NCBI RefSeq assembly: GCF_030733685.1
Contig: NZ_JASHIM010000012.1
Coordinates: 56,541 to 120,540 of the forward strand
Direction of reading: 5' to 3'
Length of the DNA stretch: 64,000 nt
DNA from: Roseovarius sp. MMSF_3281
Lineage (GTDB): Bacteria > Pseudomonadota > Alphaproteobacteria > Rhodobacterales > Rhodobacteraceae
Position numbers and translations under genes: made by a program. Positions 51,795 to 60,417 of the stretch are shown piece by piece; positions within the stretch are counted from its first letter, which is position 1; every line of letters begins with the position of its first letter. The notes beneath the pieces were generated by a model. That model was not told the DNA's origin. It saw only the letters and a list, made by a program, of their open reading frames with translations, and did no database searches.

Positions 51795-54025
51795 CGAAAT
51801 CCCCCGTCGCCTTGACAGTCACCTCTGGCACCGGGCCAAAGCTGCGCCCGGTGAATGACCCAAATGCGCCGGTGGCCGAGGTCCCGGCGCAAGCGCCTTT
51901 GCAATCCCGTTTTGGTGAGCGGGCGGTGGCGCGGGCGGAACTGGGGGCGACCTATGCCGCCGTTCTGGGCCAGGAGGTGATGGCGCGCGATATCCTCGAA
52001 GCGATGATGGCGAGCGAACGCACCGACGATCAGCCACAGCCCGAGGCGCTGGCCGAAGGGCTGGCCGCCGTTGGGCTGCTGACCGAGGTGGGAAGCGTGG
52101 CGCATTGCATGGCGCATCACTGGCCCGCCCTGGCGCAGATGACCAGCGGGCAATTCGTTCTGGTGCTGGCGCAGCAGGGCCAAGAGGTGGTGATCTACGA
52201 CACCACCTGCACCGACAACCGGGCCTATGTGCCACTGGCCGAGTTCGAACCCTATTTTACCGGCATCCTGGTGCAGGCCGAGGCACCGATTCAGACGATT
52301 TCCAAGGCCCATACCGAGGAAGCCGCCCCGTCGCATTGGTTCTGGGGGCAGTTCGCGGGCTTTCGGCGACAGATCGGCGAGATCGTTCTTGGCTCTTTCG
52401 TGGCGAACCTTTTGGCAGTGGCCGTGGCCTTGTTTGCCTTGCAGGTCTATGACCGGGTAATCCCGCATCAATCGGAAGCCACGCTTTGGGTGCTGGCCGC
52501 CGGGGCCGGTTTGGCCCTGATGATGGAGGCATTTTTGAAAATCGCGCGGTCGCGCCTGATGGACGGGGCCGGGCGGCAGATTGAATTGAACGTGCAGGGC
52601 CTGTTGATGAACCGGGTGCTTGGCATGCGTTCGGAACAGGCGGGGCGCGCGCCCAGTCAGTTGTTCAGTTCCATGCGCGAGTTCGGCTCGGTCCGGGAAT
52701 TTTTCACCGCCTCGGCCATCGGCACGCTGGCCGATGTGCCTTTTATCTTCATATTCCTGTTGCTGGTGGCCTCGATCGCCGGGAACGTGGTTTGGGTGCT
52801 GGTTCTGGGCGGTATCCTGATGGTGCTGCCGGGGTTCTTCCTGCAAAAGAAGATGATCCGCCTGACCCAGGAAATGCAGGGGGCAAGCGCCAAATCCTCG
52901 CGCCTGTTGCACGAGGCGATTTTCGAGTTGGATACCCTCAAGACCCAGCGGGCCGAGGATCGGTTTCGCCGCCTGTGGATGGAACTGACCACGCTTCAGG
53001 CCGTGAAATCCAGCGATCAGCGCAAGCTGGCCTCGACCCTCACGTTCTGGAGCCAGGCGGTTCAGCAGGCGACCTATATCACCGCGATCATCACCGGCAC
53101 CTATCTGGTGTTCGCCGGTGAATTTACCGTGGGGTCGATCATCGCGGTCAGCATCCTGACCAGCCGCACCCTTGCCCCGCTGACCCAGCTTTCTGGCACC
53201 ATGGCGCGATGGAGCAACGTGAAATCGGCGCTCAACGGCTTGGACACGATTGCCAATGCCGAACAGGACAGCGCCGAGGGCCGGACGTATATGCGCCGCG
53301 AAAGCATTAACGGCGGGTTCGAACTGCGCGAGGTGCAATTTGGTTATGACGAAGGGACGGCGCCGGTTCTGGACATTGCCGCGCTGTCGCTGAAACCGGG
53401 GCAGAAGCTGGCCATTCTGGGGGCCAATGGATCGGGTAAATCCACCTTCCTCAAGCTGCTGTCGGGGCTTTATTCCCCGGCCAAGGGGCGGGTGTTGTTG
53501 GATGGCGCGGATATGCATCAGATCGAGCCGCGCGATTTACGCCGCTTGATCGGTTATCTGGGCCAAGACGTGCGCCTGTTTACCGGAACCCTGCGCGAGA
53601 ACCTGAATCTGACGCTTTTGGAACGCAACGACGACCGGCTGTTGCAGGCCTTGGATTTCGCCGGGCTGGGCCAATTCGTGAAAAGCCATCCCAAGGGGCT
53701 GGACCTTGAAATTCGCGATGGCGGGCAGGGATTGAGCCAAGGACAGCGGCAATCCATCGGTTGGGCGCGGCTGTGGCTGCAAGACCCCAAGGTGTGCCTG
53801 CTGGATGAACCGACCGCAGCGCTTGATCAGACGCTTGAGAAAACCTTGGTCAGCCGCTTGGAAAGCTGGCTGCAGGGGCGGACGGCGGTGATTGCCACGC
53901 ACCGGGTGCCGATCCTGCAACTGACCGACCGGACGATGATCTTGCAAAACGGGCGTCTGGCCGTCGATGGGCCGCGCGATCAGGTGCTGGCGCATCTGGC
54001 CCAAGGCGGCAAGGGAGGTGCCTGA
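51791..54025 (+). CDS. Type I secretion ABC exporter (ATPase plus membrane domain, C39-like domain)
   Basis: A 744-residue exporter. The N-terminal 180 residues form a C39 peptidase-like domain that lacks an obvious catalytic dyad, as in LapB/HlyB-type exporters. Six membrane spans follow (about 200-450). The nucleotide-binding domain has Walker A GANGSGKST, signature LSQGQRQS and Walker B VCLLDEPTAALD, and ends with the H-loop ATHR. It starts with TTG overlapping the TolC stop. It drives export of the adhesin. Confidence 0.93.
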   Translation: MTKSPVALTVTSGTGPKLRPVNDPNAPVAEVPAQAPLQSRFGERAVARAELGATYAAVLGQEVMARDILEAMMASERTDDQPQPEALAEGLAAVGLLTEVGSVAHCMAHHWPALAQMTSGQFVLVLAQQGQEVVIYDTTCTDNRAYVPLAEFEPYFTGILVQAEAPIQTISKAHTEEAAPSHWFWGQFAGFRRQIGEIVLGSFVANLLAVAVALFALQVYDRVIPHQSEATLWVLAAGAGLALMMEAFLKIARSRLMDGAGRQIELNVQGLLMNRVLGMRSEQAGRAPSQLFSSMREFGSVREFFTASAIGTLADVPFIFIFLLLVASIAGNVVWVLVLGGILMVLPGFFLQKKMIRLTQEMQGASAKSSRLLHEAIFELDTLKTQRAEDRFRRLWMELTTLQAVKSSDQRKLASTLTFWSQAVQQATYITAIITGTYLVFAGEFTVGSIIAVSILTSRTLAPLTQLSGTMARWSNVKSALNGLDTIANAEQDSAEGRTYMRRESINGGFELREVQFGYDEGTAPVLDIAALSLKPGQKLAILGANGSGKSTFLKLLSGLYSPAKGRVLLDGADMHQIEPRDLRRLIGYLGQDVRLFTGTLRENLNLTLLERNDDRLLQALDFAGLGQFVKSHPKGLDLEIRDGGQGLSQGQRQSIGWARLWLQDPKVCLLDEPTAALDQTLEKTLVSRLESWLQGRTAVIATHRVPILQLTDRTMILQNGRLAVDGPRDQVLAHLAQGGKGGA

Positions 54026-54026
54026 G

Positions 54027-55214
54027 ATGAGCGCAAGCAGCACGAACCTTGCCGTGCAGTTGAACGAGCGGCTACGCGGCCCCAGCCTGACCATATGGCT
54101 GTGCGCGATCACGGTCTGGCTGTTCATCCTTTGGGCGGCCTTCGCATGGGTGGATGAGATCGTGCGCGCCGAAGGATCGTTCATTTCATCCTCGCGCCCG
54201 CAGATCATTCAGAACCTTGAGGGCGGTATCTTGTCGGAATTGATGGTGCAGGAAGGTGACATCGTGCAGCGCGGCGATGTGCTGGCCCGGTTGCATGGCA
54301 CGCAATTCAAATCCTCGGTCGAGGATCTGCGCGATCAGATCACGGCGTTTGAAATTCGGCGCTTGCGGTTGGAGGCCGAATTGGCCGGGCAGTATGATTT
54401 TACCGTGCCCGATGACATGGCCCTGCGCAGCCCCGAGATGGTGGCCTCGGAAAAGGCCCTTCTGAAGGCGCGGCAGGAGGATTTCGTCAAGCGCAGCGAA
54501 GGCGCGAAACAGGTGATGGAGCAGGCGGGCGAGGAAATGCGCCTGTTGGAAAACCTGCTGAAGAAAAAGATCGTGGCCTTGATCGAGGTGACCCGCGCGC
54601 GCGGCGCCTATGCCGATGCCAAGACCCGCTATGACGAGATCGTCACCCAGACCGAGTTGGAGCGCGCCAAGGAATATTCCGAGACCTTGAAGGAATTGGG
54701 CACGCTCAAGCAGAACCTGAAATCCAGTCAGGACCAGTTGAACCGCACCGTGCTGGAAAGCCCGATGCGCGGGATCGTCAATAACCTCAACGTCACGACA
54801 ATCGGCGGCGTGGTGCGCCCCGGCGAGCAGATTCTTGAGATCATTCCGTTGGACGAGGAATTGTTCGTCGAGGCCAAGGTGGCCCCGGAAAACATTGCCA
54901 ACATCCGCAAGGGTCAAGAGGCGACCATCAAGCTAACGGCCTATGATTACACGATATTCGGATCGCTCAAGGGGGTGGTGGATTTGATCTCGGCCGATAC
55001 CTTCGAGGATGAAAAGGCCCGCGACCCGGATGGTAACCCGCATTACAAGGTGACGCTTCGGGTGGATACCGACAACTTGACGCCGCGGCAGGAACGTATC
55101 GAGATTCGCCCGGGCATGCAGGCGCAGGTGGAGCTGCACACCGGCGAAAAGACGGTGCTGCAATATCTGCTCAAGCCGCTGTACAAAAGCCAAGAGGCCT
55201 TCCGCGAACCGTAA
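54027..55214 (+). CDS. HlyD-family periplasmic adaptor (membrane fusion protein)
   Basis: A 395-residue adaptor: one N-terminal membrane span (LTIWLCAITVWLFILWAAFAW), a lipoyl-like half (IIQNLEGGILSELMVQEGDIVQRGDVLARL), a coiled coil (about 90-235), a beta-barrel domain and a C-terminal segment (RIEIRPGMQAQVELHTGEKTVLQYLLKPLY) typical of HlyD. AAGGGAGG precedes the ATG. It bridges the ABC exporter and TolC-like channel. Last gene of the adhesin operon. Confidence 0.93.
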   Translation: MSASSTNLAVQLNERLRGPSLTIWLCAITVWLFILWAAFAWVDEIVRAEGSFISSSRPQIIQNLEGGILSELMVQEGDIVQRGDVLARLHGTQFKSSVEDLRDQITAFEIRRLRLEAELAGQYDFTVPDDMALRSPEMVASEKALLKARQEDFVKRSEGAKQVMEQAGEEMRLLENLLKKKIVALIEVTRARGAYADAKTRYDEIVTQTELERAKEYSETLKELGTLKQNLKSSQDQLNRTVLESPMRGIVNNLNVTTIGGVVRPGEQILEIIPLDEELFVEAKVAPENIANIRKGQEATIKLTAYDYTIFGSLKGVVDLISADTFEDEKARDPDGNPHYKVTLRVDTDNLTPRQERIEIRPGMQAQVELHTGEKTVLQYLLKPLYKSQEAFREP

Positions 55215-55350
55215 AGCCACAGTTTTGCAGGTGCAGCATTCCATGGCTTGAGCGCAATTCAGATATCCTTTAGGGGCGGTTCCCAACCGGTGTTGGCCGC
55301 TGTAAAGCGGGTGTTTGACGCCGCAAACGATACGCTGACAGGATCGCGCT

Positions 55351-56982
55351 TTGAAACATGCACTCCTTTCCGGGTTTGCCAATCGCCTTGGTATGCCCGA
55401 TCTTCGCCTTATGCCACGTGAGGGGCTGACGCTCGCCCGTGTGCGCATTGAACTTTTATCGGGTCTTACGGTTGCCCTGGCCTTGGTGCCCGAGGCGGTG
55501 GCCTTTGCCTTTGTCGCCGGGGTTCACCCGTTGGTGGGGCTTTACGCGGCCTTTCTGGTTGGCCTGATCACCGCGCTTATCGGCGGGCGGCCCGGGATGA
55601 TCTCGGGGGCGACGGGGGCCTTGGCGGTTGTCATGGTTTCGCTCGTGGCGCAGCACGGGGTGGAATACCTCTTTGCCACGGTGGTTCTGATGGGGGCCTT
55701 GCAGATCATCGCTGGTGTCATGCGCTGGGGCAAGTTCATCCGGCTGGTACCGCACCCCGTGATGCTGGGTTTCGTGAACGGTCTGGCGATCGTGATTTTC
55801 CTGGCCCAACTGGGGCAATTCAAGGTGCCCGGCACCATGGAGAACACCGGCCATGGCATGAGCGGCGGTGAGTGGCTTTCGGGCATGGCGATGTGGACCA
55901 TGCTGGGCCTTGTGGCGCTGACCATGGCGATCACCTGGATCATGCCCAAGATCACCCGGATTATCCCCGCGCCGCTGGCGGGGATTGCGGTTGTCGCCGG
56001 GCTGGTGATTGCCCTTGGTCTGGATGTGCCGCGGGTGGGCGACCTGGCCTCGATCCAGGGGGGATTGCCCAGTTTCCATATCCCCACCGTGCCTTTGACG
56101 CTTGAGACCTTCGAGATCATCCTGCCCTATGCGGTGATCCTTGCCGCCATTGGCCTGATCGAAAGCCTGCTGACCCTGAACCTCGTGGGTGAGATGACCG
56201 GCGAACGCGGCGGCGCGAGCCAGGAATGTATCGCGCAGGGCATCGCCAATACCGTGACCGGGTTCTTCGGCGGCATGGGCGGTTGTGCGATGATCGGGCA
56301 GTCGATCATCAACGTGAAATCCGGTGGGCGGATGCGCCTTGCGGGGGTTGCGGCGGCGCTGTTCCTTCTGATCTTTATCCTGTTTGCCGCGCCGGTGATC
56401 GAATTGATCCCGCTGGCCGCGCTGGTGGGTGTGATGTTCATGGTGGTGATCGGGACATTTGCTTGGAACTCTCTCACCATCCTGCGCAAGGTGCCGTTGA
56501 CCGATGCCATGGTGATCGTGCTGGTAACGGTCGTGACAGTGAAATACGACCTTGCGATTGCCGTGGTCGTGGGGGTGATCGTGTCGGCGCTGGCCTATTC
56601 GTGGAACAATGCCAAGCGTATTCACGCGGTGACCGATATGCAGGACAATGGCACCAAGGTGTACCGCGTGCAGGGGCCGCTTTTCTTTGGCTCTGCCGAA
56701 GGCTTCAACGAGATGTTCGACCCCAAGAACGACCCTGAAACCGTGGTGGTCGATTTCGCCGACAGCCGGGTCGTGGACCAATCCGCGCTGCAGGCGATCG
56801 AGGCGATGGCCGCGAAGTACGAGGCGGCGGGCAAGCGGCTTCAACTGCGGCACCTGACGCGCGATTGTCACAAGCTGCTGACCAAGGCGGGGCATCTGGT
56901 GGTCGATAGTGACGACGACCCCGATTATGCCGTCGCGGCGGATTACAGCGTCAAGACCGGCATTCTGGGTGGCGGTCACTAA
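55351..56982 (+). CDS. SulP-family anion transporter with STAS domain
   Basis: A 543-residue transporter with 10-12 predicted spans. It shows SulP features LSGLTVALALVPEAVAFAFVAG near residue 36 and GLIGGRPGMISGATGALAVV (the bicarbonate/sulfate-type core), and a C-terminal STAS domain from about residue 430 (GTKVYRVQGPLFFGSAEGF...VVVDFADSRVVDQSALQAIEAMAAKYEAAGKRLQL). The anion may be sulfate or bicarbonate; sequence alone does not tell. TTG start at 55351 (AGGA upstream); ATG 55393 is an alternative. Confidence 0.9.
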   Translation: MKHALLSGFANRLGMPDLRLMPREGLTLARVRIELLSGLTVALALVPEAVAFAFVAGVHPLVGLYAAFLVGLITALIGGRPGMISGATGALAVVMVSLVAQHGVEYLFATVVLMGALQIIAGVMRWGKFIRLVPHPVMLGFVNGLAIVIFLAQLGQFKVPGTMENTGHGMSGGEWLSGMAMWTMLGLVALTMAITWIMPKITRIIPAPLAGIAVVAGLVIALGLDVPRVGDLASIQGGLPSFHIPTVPLTLETFEIILPYAVILAAIGLIESLLTLNLVGEMTGERGGASQECIAQGIANTVTGFFGGMGGCAMIGQSIINVKSGGRMRLAGVAAALFLLIFILFAAPVIELIPLAALVGVMFMVVIGTFAWNSLTILRKVPLTDAMVIVLVTVVTVKYDLAIAVVVGVIVSALAYSWNNAKRIHAVTDMQDNGTKVYRVQGPLFFGSAEGFNEMFDPKNDPETVVVDFADSRVVDQSALQAIEAMAAKYEAAGKRLQLRHLTRDCHKLLTKAGHLVVDSDDDPDYAVAADYSVKTGILGGGH

Positions 56983-57075
56983 GGCGCAATGCGCAAAAAA
57001 ATGCTTGGGCCGGACTCTTTCGAAGATTTCGGCCCGATTGCTTTCCGGAGGCTGCGACACGCGTTTTTCCATCCG

Positions 57076-57103
57076 CCCAGCCCGGCGGATACACCGGGCT
57101 GGG
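57076..57103. terminator. Hairpin downstream of the SulP gene
   Basis: CCCAGCCCGG (57076-57085) and CCGGGCTGGG (57094-57103) with an 8-nt loop; 10-bp perfect stem. No T tract follows, so termination is possible but unproven. Confidence 0.45.
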
Positions 57104-57199
57104 CCTGCCCCCTCGGCAGGCGCAATCAACGTTGCAAAACATTGAATCGTATGAATTTTACCGAGACACGCGCAAATTGCTTCGTGCCGCGCAAGCGCC

Positions 57200-57315
57200 T
57201 AAAGCGTTTCGCGAAAAACCTGAATCACAGATTTTCGCGAAACGCAGTGCTCCGCTCAATCGTTGCACGCGTTCCGCCTTTCGCTGATGCATCAGGTTAA
57301 AGGCGGAACGCTTTA
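57200..57315. repeat. MITE-like repeat family A, copy 5
   Basis: TAAAGCGTTTCGCG at the left, GGCGGAACGCTTTA at the right, same orientation as the copy at 43640 and nearly identical to it (GCAGTGCTCCGCTCAATCG in the centre). TA on both sides. It is not attached to a stop codon. Confidence 0.78.
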
Positions 57316-57384
57316 TCCAAGCAGGCGCAGCCCGCTTTTCAATGCTCCAAAGGGGGCAGAGGTCTCTTTCAAGACATCGGGTGC

Positions 57385-57987
57385 TCATCCCGGACGTTTG
57401 AGCGAGAAGGTCTCGCGCACCACCGTGTAATCCTGGTAACCCATCCGCGCCAGTGGCCTGTAGGCGGCGGGATCGAACAGCCCGTCACGCAGGCAATCGT
57501 CACGCATATGGATGCCCGTCACCTCGCCAAACACCACGAAATTCGCCTTGCCCGGCAGGGTGACGATCTGGGTCAGTTTGCACTCCAGCGCGGCGGGGGC
57601 CGCGGCCACGCGGGAACAGGCGATGGTTTCGCAGTCTGCCTTCTCAAGGTCCGCGTCGATGAATTCATCCACCTCGCGATCCCACGCGCCCGAGGTGCGG
57701 TTCATGGCGTCGCGCAGATCTTCGCCAAGAATATTGACACAGAACACGCCGGTGTCGCGGATATTGGCGACGCTGTCCTTGGTGTCGTCCCGGTCGGGCT
57801 TGGCCGAGGTGGAGGAGAACATCACCTGAGGCGGAACATAAGCCACCGCGTTGAAAAACGAATAGGGCGCGAGGTTGTCCTGCCCATCCGCCCCGCGCGA
57901 GGAAATCCAGCCGATGGGGCGGGGGGCGACGATGGCGTTGAAGGGGTTATGGGGCAGCCCGTGGCCCTGATCGGGGGTATAGAACAT
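57385..57987 (-). CDS. Flavin reductase-family protein
   Basis: A 200-residue FMN-binding split-barrel protein of the flavin reductase family: NAIVAPRPIGWISSRGADGQDNLAPYSFFNAVAY near the N-terminus and a core containing KDSVANIRDTGVFCVNIL. Reactions are NADH/FMN-linked but the partner enzyme is unknown. ATG 57987. It stands alone. Confidence 0.88.
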   Translation of the reverse strand: MFYTPDQGHGLPHNPFNAIVAPRPIGWISSRGADGQDNLAPYSFFNAVAYVPPQVMFSSTSAKPDRDDTKDSVANIRDTGVFCVNILGEDLRDAMNRTSGAWDREVDEFIDADLEKADCETIACSRVAAAPAALECKLTQIVTLPGKANFVVFGEVTGIHMRDDCLRDGLFDPAAYRPLARMGYQDYTVVRETFSLKRPG

Positions 57988-58082
57988 TGCGTATGCTTCC
58001 TGTTTTTTCCGTCTTTTGCCAGAGGTAACGCCGTGCTAGGCGCAATTCCAGTTTAATTCACAAGGGCTTCGCAGGTACCCCC

Positions 58083-58568
58083 GTGTTCGAGTTACGGCCA
58101 GAAACAGACGAGGATTGGTGGGAGGTCGAGGCGCTTTACGACCTCTGCTTCGCGCCGGGGCGCGAGGCGCTATCGTCGTACCGGTTGCGCGATGACGTGC
58201 CGCCCGTTGCCGGGCTGAGCATGGTGGCGCGCGATCCGGACGGTATTTTGGCGGGCGCGATCCGGTTTTGGCCGGTGCGGGTGGGCGATGCACGGGTGCT
58301 GCTTTTGGGGCCGGTGGCGGTCCACCCCACGCGGCAGGGCGAAGGGCTTGGCGGGGGTCTTATCCGCGAAAGCCTGCATCTGGCGAAAGACAGCGGCTGG
58401 CAGCGGGTGCTGCTGGTGGGGGATGCGCCCTATTACGGGCGGTTCGGATTTACCAAGCTGGAGGGCGTGCAGATGCCACCCCCCACCAACCCCGAGCGGG
58501 TTCTGGGGCTGGAGTTGCAACCCGGCGCTTGGGCGGGTCTTTCAGGGCTTGTGGAACGTGCCGCTTGA
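58083..58568 (+). CDS. GNAT-family N-acetyltransferase (YhbS-like)
   Basis: A 161-residue acetyltransferase. The acetyl-CoA site is seen in GPVAVHPTRQGEGLGGGLIRE (the Q/RxxGxG/A motif) and the YhbS-type ending in DAPYYGRFGFTK. Substrate unknown. It starts with GTG at 58083. Confidence 0.88.
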   Translation: MFELRPETDEDWWEVEALYDLCFAPGREALSSYRLRDDVPPVAGLSMVARDPDGILAGAIRFWPVRVGDARVLLLGPVAVHPTRQGEGLGGGLIRESLHLAKDSGWQRVLLVGDAPYYGRFGFTKLEGVQMPPPTNPERVLGLELQPGAWAGLSGLVERAA

Positions 58569-58620
58569 AATCCGGCGCGCATGCCCTGATCTATAAGGGG
58601 TGACAGCGCCGGGGGCTTCC

Positions 58621-59391
58621 GTGGAAATCATTGAAAAACAAATAGATAGTGACGAGGTGGAACGCCGCTTGCGCGCCTTGGCGCAGGTCCATTCCGGGGC
58701 GTCGAACGCGGGTATTCAGGTGCTCAACCTGATCGGTGGGCAGGCCGAAAACCTGCTGGACCGATTGCCGCCGCAGGTGCGCGGGCGTTTGGGCGAAGGC
58801 ACTGAAAACGCGTTGAGAATCGCCATGGAGGCGGCGCATCGGTCGCGCGACGTGGTGGGCGAAAGCCCCGGCTGGATGACGCGGGCGGTCACCACCGCGA
58901 TGGGGGCGGCGGGCGGCTTTGGCGGGTTGCCAAGCGCCATGGCAGAGCTTCCGGTGACCACGACGGTGTTGTTGCGCGCGATACAGGACGTCGCCGTCGA
59001 GAATGGATTCTCGGCGCAGGAACAAGGGGTTAGGCATGATTGCCTGCAGGTTTTCGCCGCTGCCGGGCCGTTGGATCATGACGATGGGGCCGATCTGGCC
59101 TTTCTGAGCACGCGGGTGGCGGTGACCGGCGCCAGCGTGCAGGCGGTGATCGCGCGGGTGGCGCCCCGGCTGGCCACGGTGTTGGGCCAAAAGCTGGCGG
59201 CGCAGACTGTTCCGATCCTGGGCGCCGCCGCCGGGGCGGCCACGAATTATGCTTATACCAGCTATTACCAGAAGATGGCGCAGGTGCATTTCGGGCTGCG
59301 GCGATTGGCGATTGATGCCGATCGGGATCACGCCGAATTGGTCGAGGAGTTCCGCGCCTTGGTGATCCGTTCGCCGGTCAAACGGGCCTGA
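58621..59391 (+). CDS. EcsC-family protein
   Basis: A 256-residue protein of the EcsC family: long helices with hydrophobic segments (VTTAMGAAGGFGGLPSAMAELPVTTTVLLRAIQDVA and VLGQKLAAQTVPILGAAAGAATNYAYTSYYQ), the latter resembling the family's membrane-associated core. Function in bacteria is not well defined. GTG 58621 is chosen because GGGGG lies 7 nt upstream; GTG 58600 is an alternative. It follows the GNAT gene. Confidence 0.82.
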   Translation: MEIIEKQIDSDEVERRLRALAQVHSGASNAGIQVLNLIGGQAENLLDRLPPQVRGRLGEGTENALRIAMEAAHRSRDVVGESPGWMTRAVTTAMGAAGGFGGLPSAMAELPVTTTVLLRAIQDVAVENGFSAQEQGVRHDCLQVFAAAGPLDHDDGADLAFLSTRVAVTGASVQAVIARVAPRLATVLGQKLAAQTVPILGAAAGAATNYAYTSYYQKMAQVHFGLRRLAIDADRDHAELVEEFRALVIRSPVKRA

Positions 59392-59392
59392 G

Positions 59393-59477
59393 ATTTTCGT
59401 ACGAGTCGTACGATGACCCGCCGCGTTTCGTACGAAAATCACGGGCCGCGCAGGCCCGACCGTACGAGTCGTACGAT
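59393..59477. repeat. GTACGA-type intergenic module, copy 2
   Basis: Two TCGTACGAGTCGTACGA units (near 59396 and 59461) with TTTCGTACGAAAATC in between. Homologous to 15297-15381. It begins just after the EcsC stop. Confidence 0.6.
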
Positions 59478-59488
59478 CCTTGGCCGGT

Positions 59489-59583
59489 CAAGCGTTTTCG
59501 AAAACGCTTGATAAGGGGTTTCGAAACCCCTTTGCGCGCCCTTTGCAAAGGGTGCAGGGCCAAGCATTTTCGAAAATGCTTGG
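59489..59583. repeat. Array of TTCGAA-centred perfect palindromes
   Basis: Four perfect palindromes in a row: a 22-bp one with core GCGTTTTCGAAAACGC (59489-59510), AAGGGGTTTCGAAACCCCTT (59513-59532), CCCTTTGCAAAGGG (59539-59552) and a 24-bp one with core GCATTTTCGAAAATGC (59560-59583). Related to 31537-31582. They lie in the 310-base gap between the EcsC and SDR genes. Confidence 0.65.
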
Positions 59584-59599
59584 CGGTCAGACGCGGATC

Positions 59600-59704
59600 A
59601 AAGCGTTTCCAGTTATTGTTGTCTCACCAATACCCTGTCAGGCCTACGGCCTTCTCGGGACATTGGTGATGCACTTTGATTCAACGTAAACTGGATACGC
59701 TCTA
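59600..59704. repeat. MITE-like repeat family B, copy 2
   Basis: AAAGCGTTTCCAGTT at the left, AACTGGATACGCTCTA at the right; same internal TCACCAAT/ATTGGTGA pair as the copy at 36715. The left flank is CA instead of TA. The right TA lies in the TAG stop of the following SDR gene. Confidence 0.72.
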
Positions 59705-60346
59705 ATAGGGGTGATCTTCGCCGTCGTAGGTTTTGAAGCAACCGGTGGTTTCAAGGCTGAGGTCGTCGAAGCGGTCGATCAGGCCGACGGCGGATTCTTC
59801 GACCGTGATCGCCGCCGCGTCGCCGCCCATGTCGGTTTTGACCCAGCCGGGGTGATAGGTTCCCACCGCGATTCCCAAGGGGGCCAGATCCGCGGCAAGG
59901 TTGCGCCCGAGGTTCAGCGCGGCGGCCTTGGACGAGCGGTAGATATAGCTGCCGCCCGGGGCGCGGGTGTGGCTGGCCATCTGGCTTGAGATGATCGCCA
60001 CCCGCGCGCCGTTTTCCATCTGCAGGTTGGGCAGAAGCGATTGCACCGTCAGGAACACGCCGGTGACATTGGCGGCAAAGGTTTCGGCCCACATCTGGGC
60101 GGGGAAGCCATCGGCCAGGTTTTCGCCCTTGTCGAGGTAGACCCCGGCATTGCAGATCAACAGATCAATCGGCTTGCCATCAAGCGCGCGGGCCAGCGCC
60201 GCGTGACTGTCTGGGTTGGTGACATCCAGCGTGGCGAATTCGCCGCCTTGGCGGGAGGTGCCTGTCACGTCATGCCCCGCGGCGGTGTACCGGTCGAATA
60301 GTTCGCGTCCGATGCCACGGTTCGCGCCGGTGATGACGATATGCAT
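59702..60346 (-). CDS. Short-chain dehydrogenase/reductase
   Basis: A 214-residue SDR with TGANRGIGRELFDRY at the N-terminus and YIYRSSKAAALNLGRNLAADL with the catalytic Tyr/Lys and a Ser in IISSQMASH. NAD(P) dependent; the substrate is unknown. ATG 60346. The TAG stop (59704-59702) lies in the end of a family B repeat. Confidence 0.9.
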   Translation of the reverse strand: MHIVITGANRGIGRELFDRYTAAGHDVTGTSRQGGEFATLDVTNPDSHAALARALDGKPIDLLICNAGVYLDKGENLADGFPAQMWAETFAANVTGVFLTVQSLLPNLQMENGARVAIISSQMASHTRAPGGSYIYRSSKAAALNLGRNLAADLAPLGIAVGTYHPGWVKTDMGGDAAAITVEESAVGLIDRFDDLSLETTGCFKTYDGEDHPY

Positions 60347-60417
60347 GGGCCTGATCCTTTCCGCCTGACAGGGATGCCGCCATGCGGCCCCAGCGGCACA
60401 GGATTGTCAACCGTGGA

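Larger units (their letters stand above)
56983..57384. other. Gap between SulP and flavin reductase genes (convergent)
   Basis: 402 bases with no credible gene. It contains CCCAGCCCGG/CCGGGCTGGG (57076-57103), a likely terminator stem for the SulP gene without T tract, and the family A repeat copy at 57200-57315. Nothing else recognised. Confidence 0.6.

Noticed and set aside
51677..53518. A 613-codon frame opposite the ABC exporter
   Set aside because: The exporter has Walker A, signature and Walker B; the antisense frame shows no domain.
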